Positions 40,476-41,174 of a stretch of DNA of 41,174 nucleotides are shown piece by piece (the stretch's first letter is position 1; each line of letters opens with the position of its first letter). Origin of the DNA: Myxococcales bacterium (GTDB lineage Bacteria; Myxococcota_A; Polyangia; Polyangiales; Polyangiaceae). The position numbers were made by a program, and so were the translations under genes. Where the stretch lies: the NCBI GenBank assembly GCA_021847645.1, contig JAJZQG010000055.1, forward strand, positions 1 to 41,174, written 5' to 3'. Under the pieces are notes generated by a model. That model was not told the DNA's origin. It worked only from the letters and a program-made list of their open reading frames with translations, and did no database searches.

Positions 40476-41174
40476 TCAGAAGTACTGAACGGTGACCGTG
40501 CCGAGCGAGCCGCTTCCGTCTGCCGCCCAGCCCTCGAGTCCGAGGTCGGCGGGGGGCGTATAGACGAGATGGTTCGCGCCGCCCACGACGTAGGAAGAGG
40601 CGTTGGTGAGCTTCGTCGTTCCTGGGATGATGCCGCCTCCTCCGCAGGTGCAGCCCGCCGGGTTCGACATCGGCCCGGACGCGACCCCGTTGAGGGTGGT
40701 CGAGCCTGGCGCGCCGTTGCAGTTCTCGTTCCAATTGAGCTTCACACGGACCGCGCCGACGACCGCGCCCGCCGGTAGGGTGTCGGTCCACGAGATGGTC
40801 TCGGGCTTGGACTTGGTGCAGTCGGGCCCTCCACAAGCAGAGCCATAGGAGCCCGTAAAGTTCGCGGCTACGAGGTTGTACGTGACGCTGAAAAGCGGAA
40901 TGCACTGTTTGTTGCTGCATGCAGAGTCCGTGCAAATCACTCCACAGGATCCGCAGTTGTTCGGGTCGAAGGTGACATTGGTACACGTACCGTTGCAGTT
41001 GGTGAGCCCCTGCTGGCAGGTCAGGCCGCAGGCGCCGTTGGAGCAGACTTGCCCTGCCGCGCATGCCGTTCCCGCATTGGCACCTTGGCAGTCAGCGGTG
41101 GCACCGCAGAACGCGTTGCTGGTCTTGGGGTCGACACAGGTGCCGTTGCAGTCGATGAGCCCCTGCTGGCAGGT
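40476..41174 (-). CDS. Secreted Cys-rich repeat protein, C-terminal part (cut by window edge)
   Basis: 232 residues are visible, open to the right-hand edge. The N-terminal 85 residues are Cys-rich repeats with the phrase TCQQGLxxCNGTC twice, and intervening DPKTSNAFCGATADCQGANA and DPNNCGSCGVICTDSACSNK. This resembles Stig1/MopE-like repeats of myxobacterial surface proteins. The C-terminal 145 residues look like a beta-sandwich (KPETISWTDTLPAGAVVGAVRVKLNW to GSGSLGTVTVQYF). An extracellular or outer-surface location is likely given the many Cys pairs and Asn/Gly/Thr content. The signal peptide would be outside the window. The function is unknown. Confidence 0.75.
   Translation of the reverse strand, partial: TCQQGLIDCNGTCVDPKTSNAFCGATADCQGANAGTACAAGQVCSNGACGLTCQQGLTNCNGTCTNVTFDPNNCGSCGVICTDSACSNKQCIPLFSVTYNLVAANFTGSYGSACGGPDCTKSKPETISWTDTLPAGAVVGAVRVKLNWNENCNGAPGSTTLNGVASGPMSNPAGCTCGGGGIIPGTTKLTNASSYVVGGANHLVYTPPADLGLEGWAADGSGSLGTVTVQYF

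Noticed and set aside
40260..40778. Plus-strand gene opposite the Cys-rich protein
   Set aside because: It overlaps most of the C-terminal domain of a well-supported minus-strand gene, has no family similarity, and lacks a ribosome-binding site.

Overview
The window is a GC-rich (roughly two-thirds G+C by eye) bacterial chromosome segment whose gene content points to a myxobacterium or close relative (Myxococcota, formerly Deltaproteobacteria). The pointers are a Hanks-type Ser/Thr kinase with a membrane anchor and PEGA-like repeats, a PilZ-like/receiver fusion, several TPR lipoproteins, a beta-helix lipoprotein with a PKD-like domain, Cys-rich surface repeats and a sigma54-type small RNA locus. 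This placement is inference; no 16S gene is present.

Layout. 1-10.8 kb is a mixed housekeeping/envelope region: the N-terminus of a copper P-type ATPase, a DEDDh exonuclease coupled to a DsbA-like lipoprotein, a PilZ-REC protein, two tRNA-Ser genes, a hexanucleotide microsatellite, a small phosphoesterase, a Ser/Thr kinase, two TPR lipoproteins, a YdcH-type small protein and a radical SAM/SPASM enzyme. 11.2-25.5 kb is the classical translation/transcription block in conserved order: tRNA-Thr, Tyr, Gly, Thr, tuf, rpmG, tRNA-Trp, secE, nusG, rplK, rplA, rplJ, rplL, rpoB, rpoC. It has a strong hairpin-plus-U attenuator between rplL and rpoB. The EF-Tu encoded here has an unusual switch I.

25.5-31.1 kb is a decay zone. 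It holds a truncated Uma2-type gene, a frameshifted redoxin gene, two receiver-domain scraps and two collinear 296-nt copies of the same internally deleted IS91-type transposase. Apparently intact genes lie among these: a 232-aa unknown protein with five 20-bp palindromic repeats just upstream, a large phosphoesterase and an SDR-like protein. 31.3-34.8 kb is a single large lipoprotein gene.

35.2-36.2 kb holds the most interesting element. Next to another IS91 fragment lie two tandem copies of a unit that reads on the minus strand as a sigma54 (-24/-12) promoter, a roughly 151-153-nt RNA with a 5' hairpin, a 12-bp stem with a C7-C9 loop, and an intrinsic terminator whose loop also carries C7. 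Promoter and RNA are conserved, while the bases between promoter and predicted +1 differ but keep the same length. One stem shows a compensatory change. The architecture recalls the Myxococcus xanthus developmental sRNA Pxr.

36.3-41.2 kb carries a glycosyltransferase/CapK-type adenylating enzyme fusion, a polytopic membrane protein and the C-terminal part of a secreted Cys-rich repeat protein.
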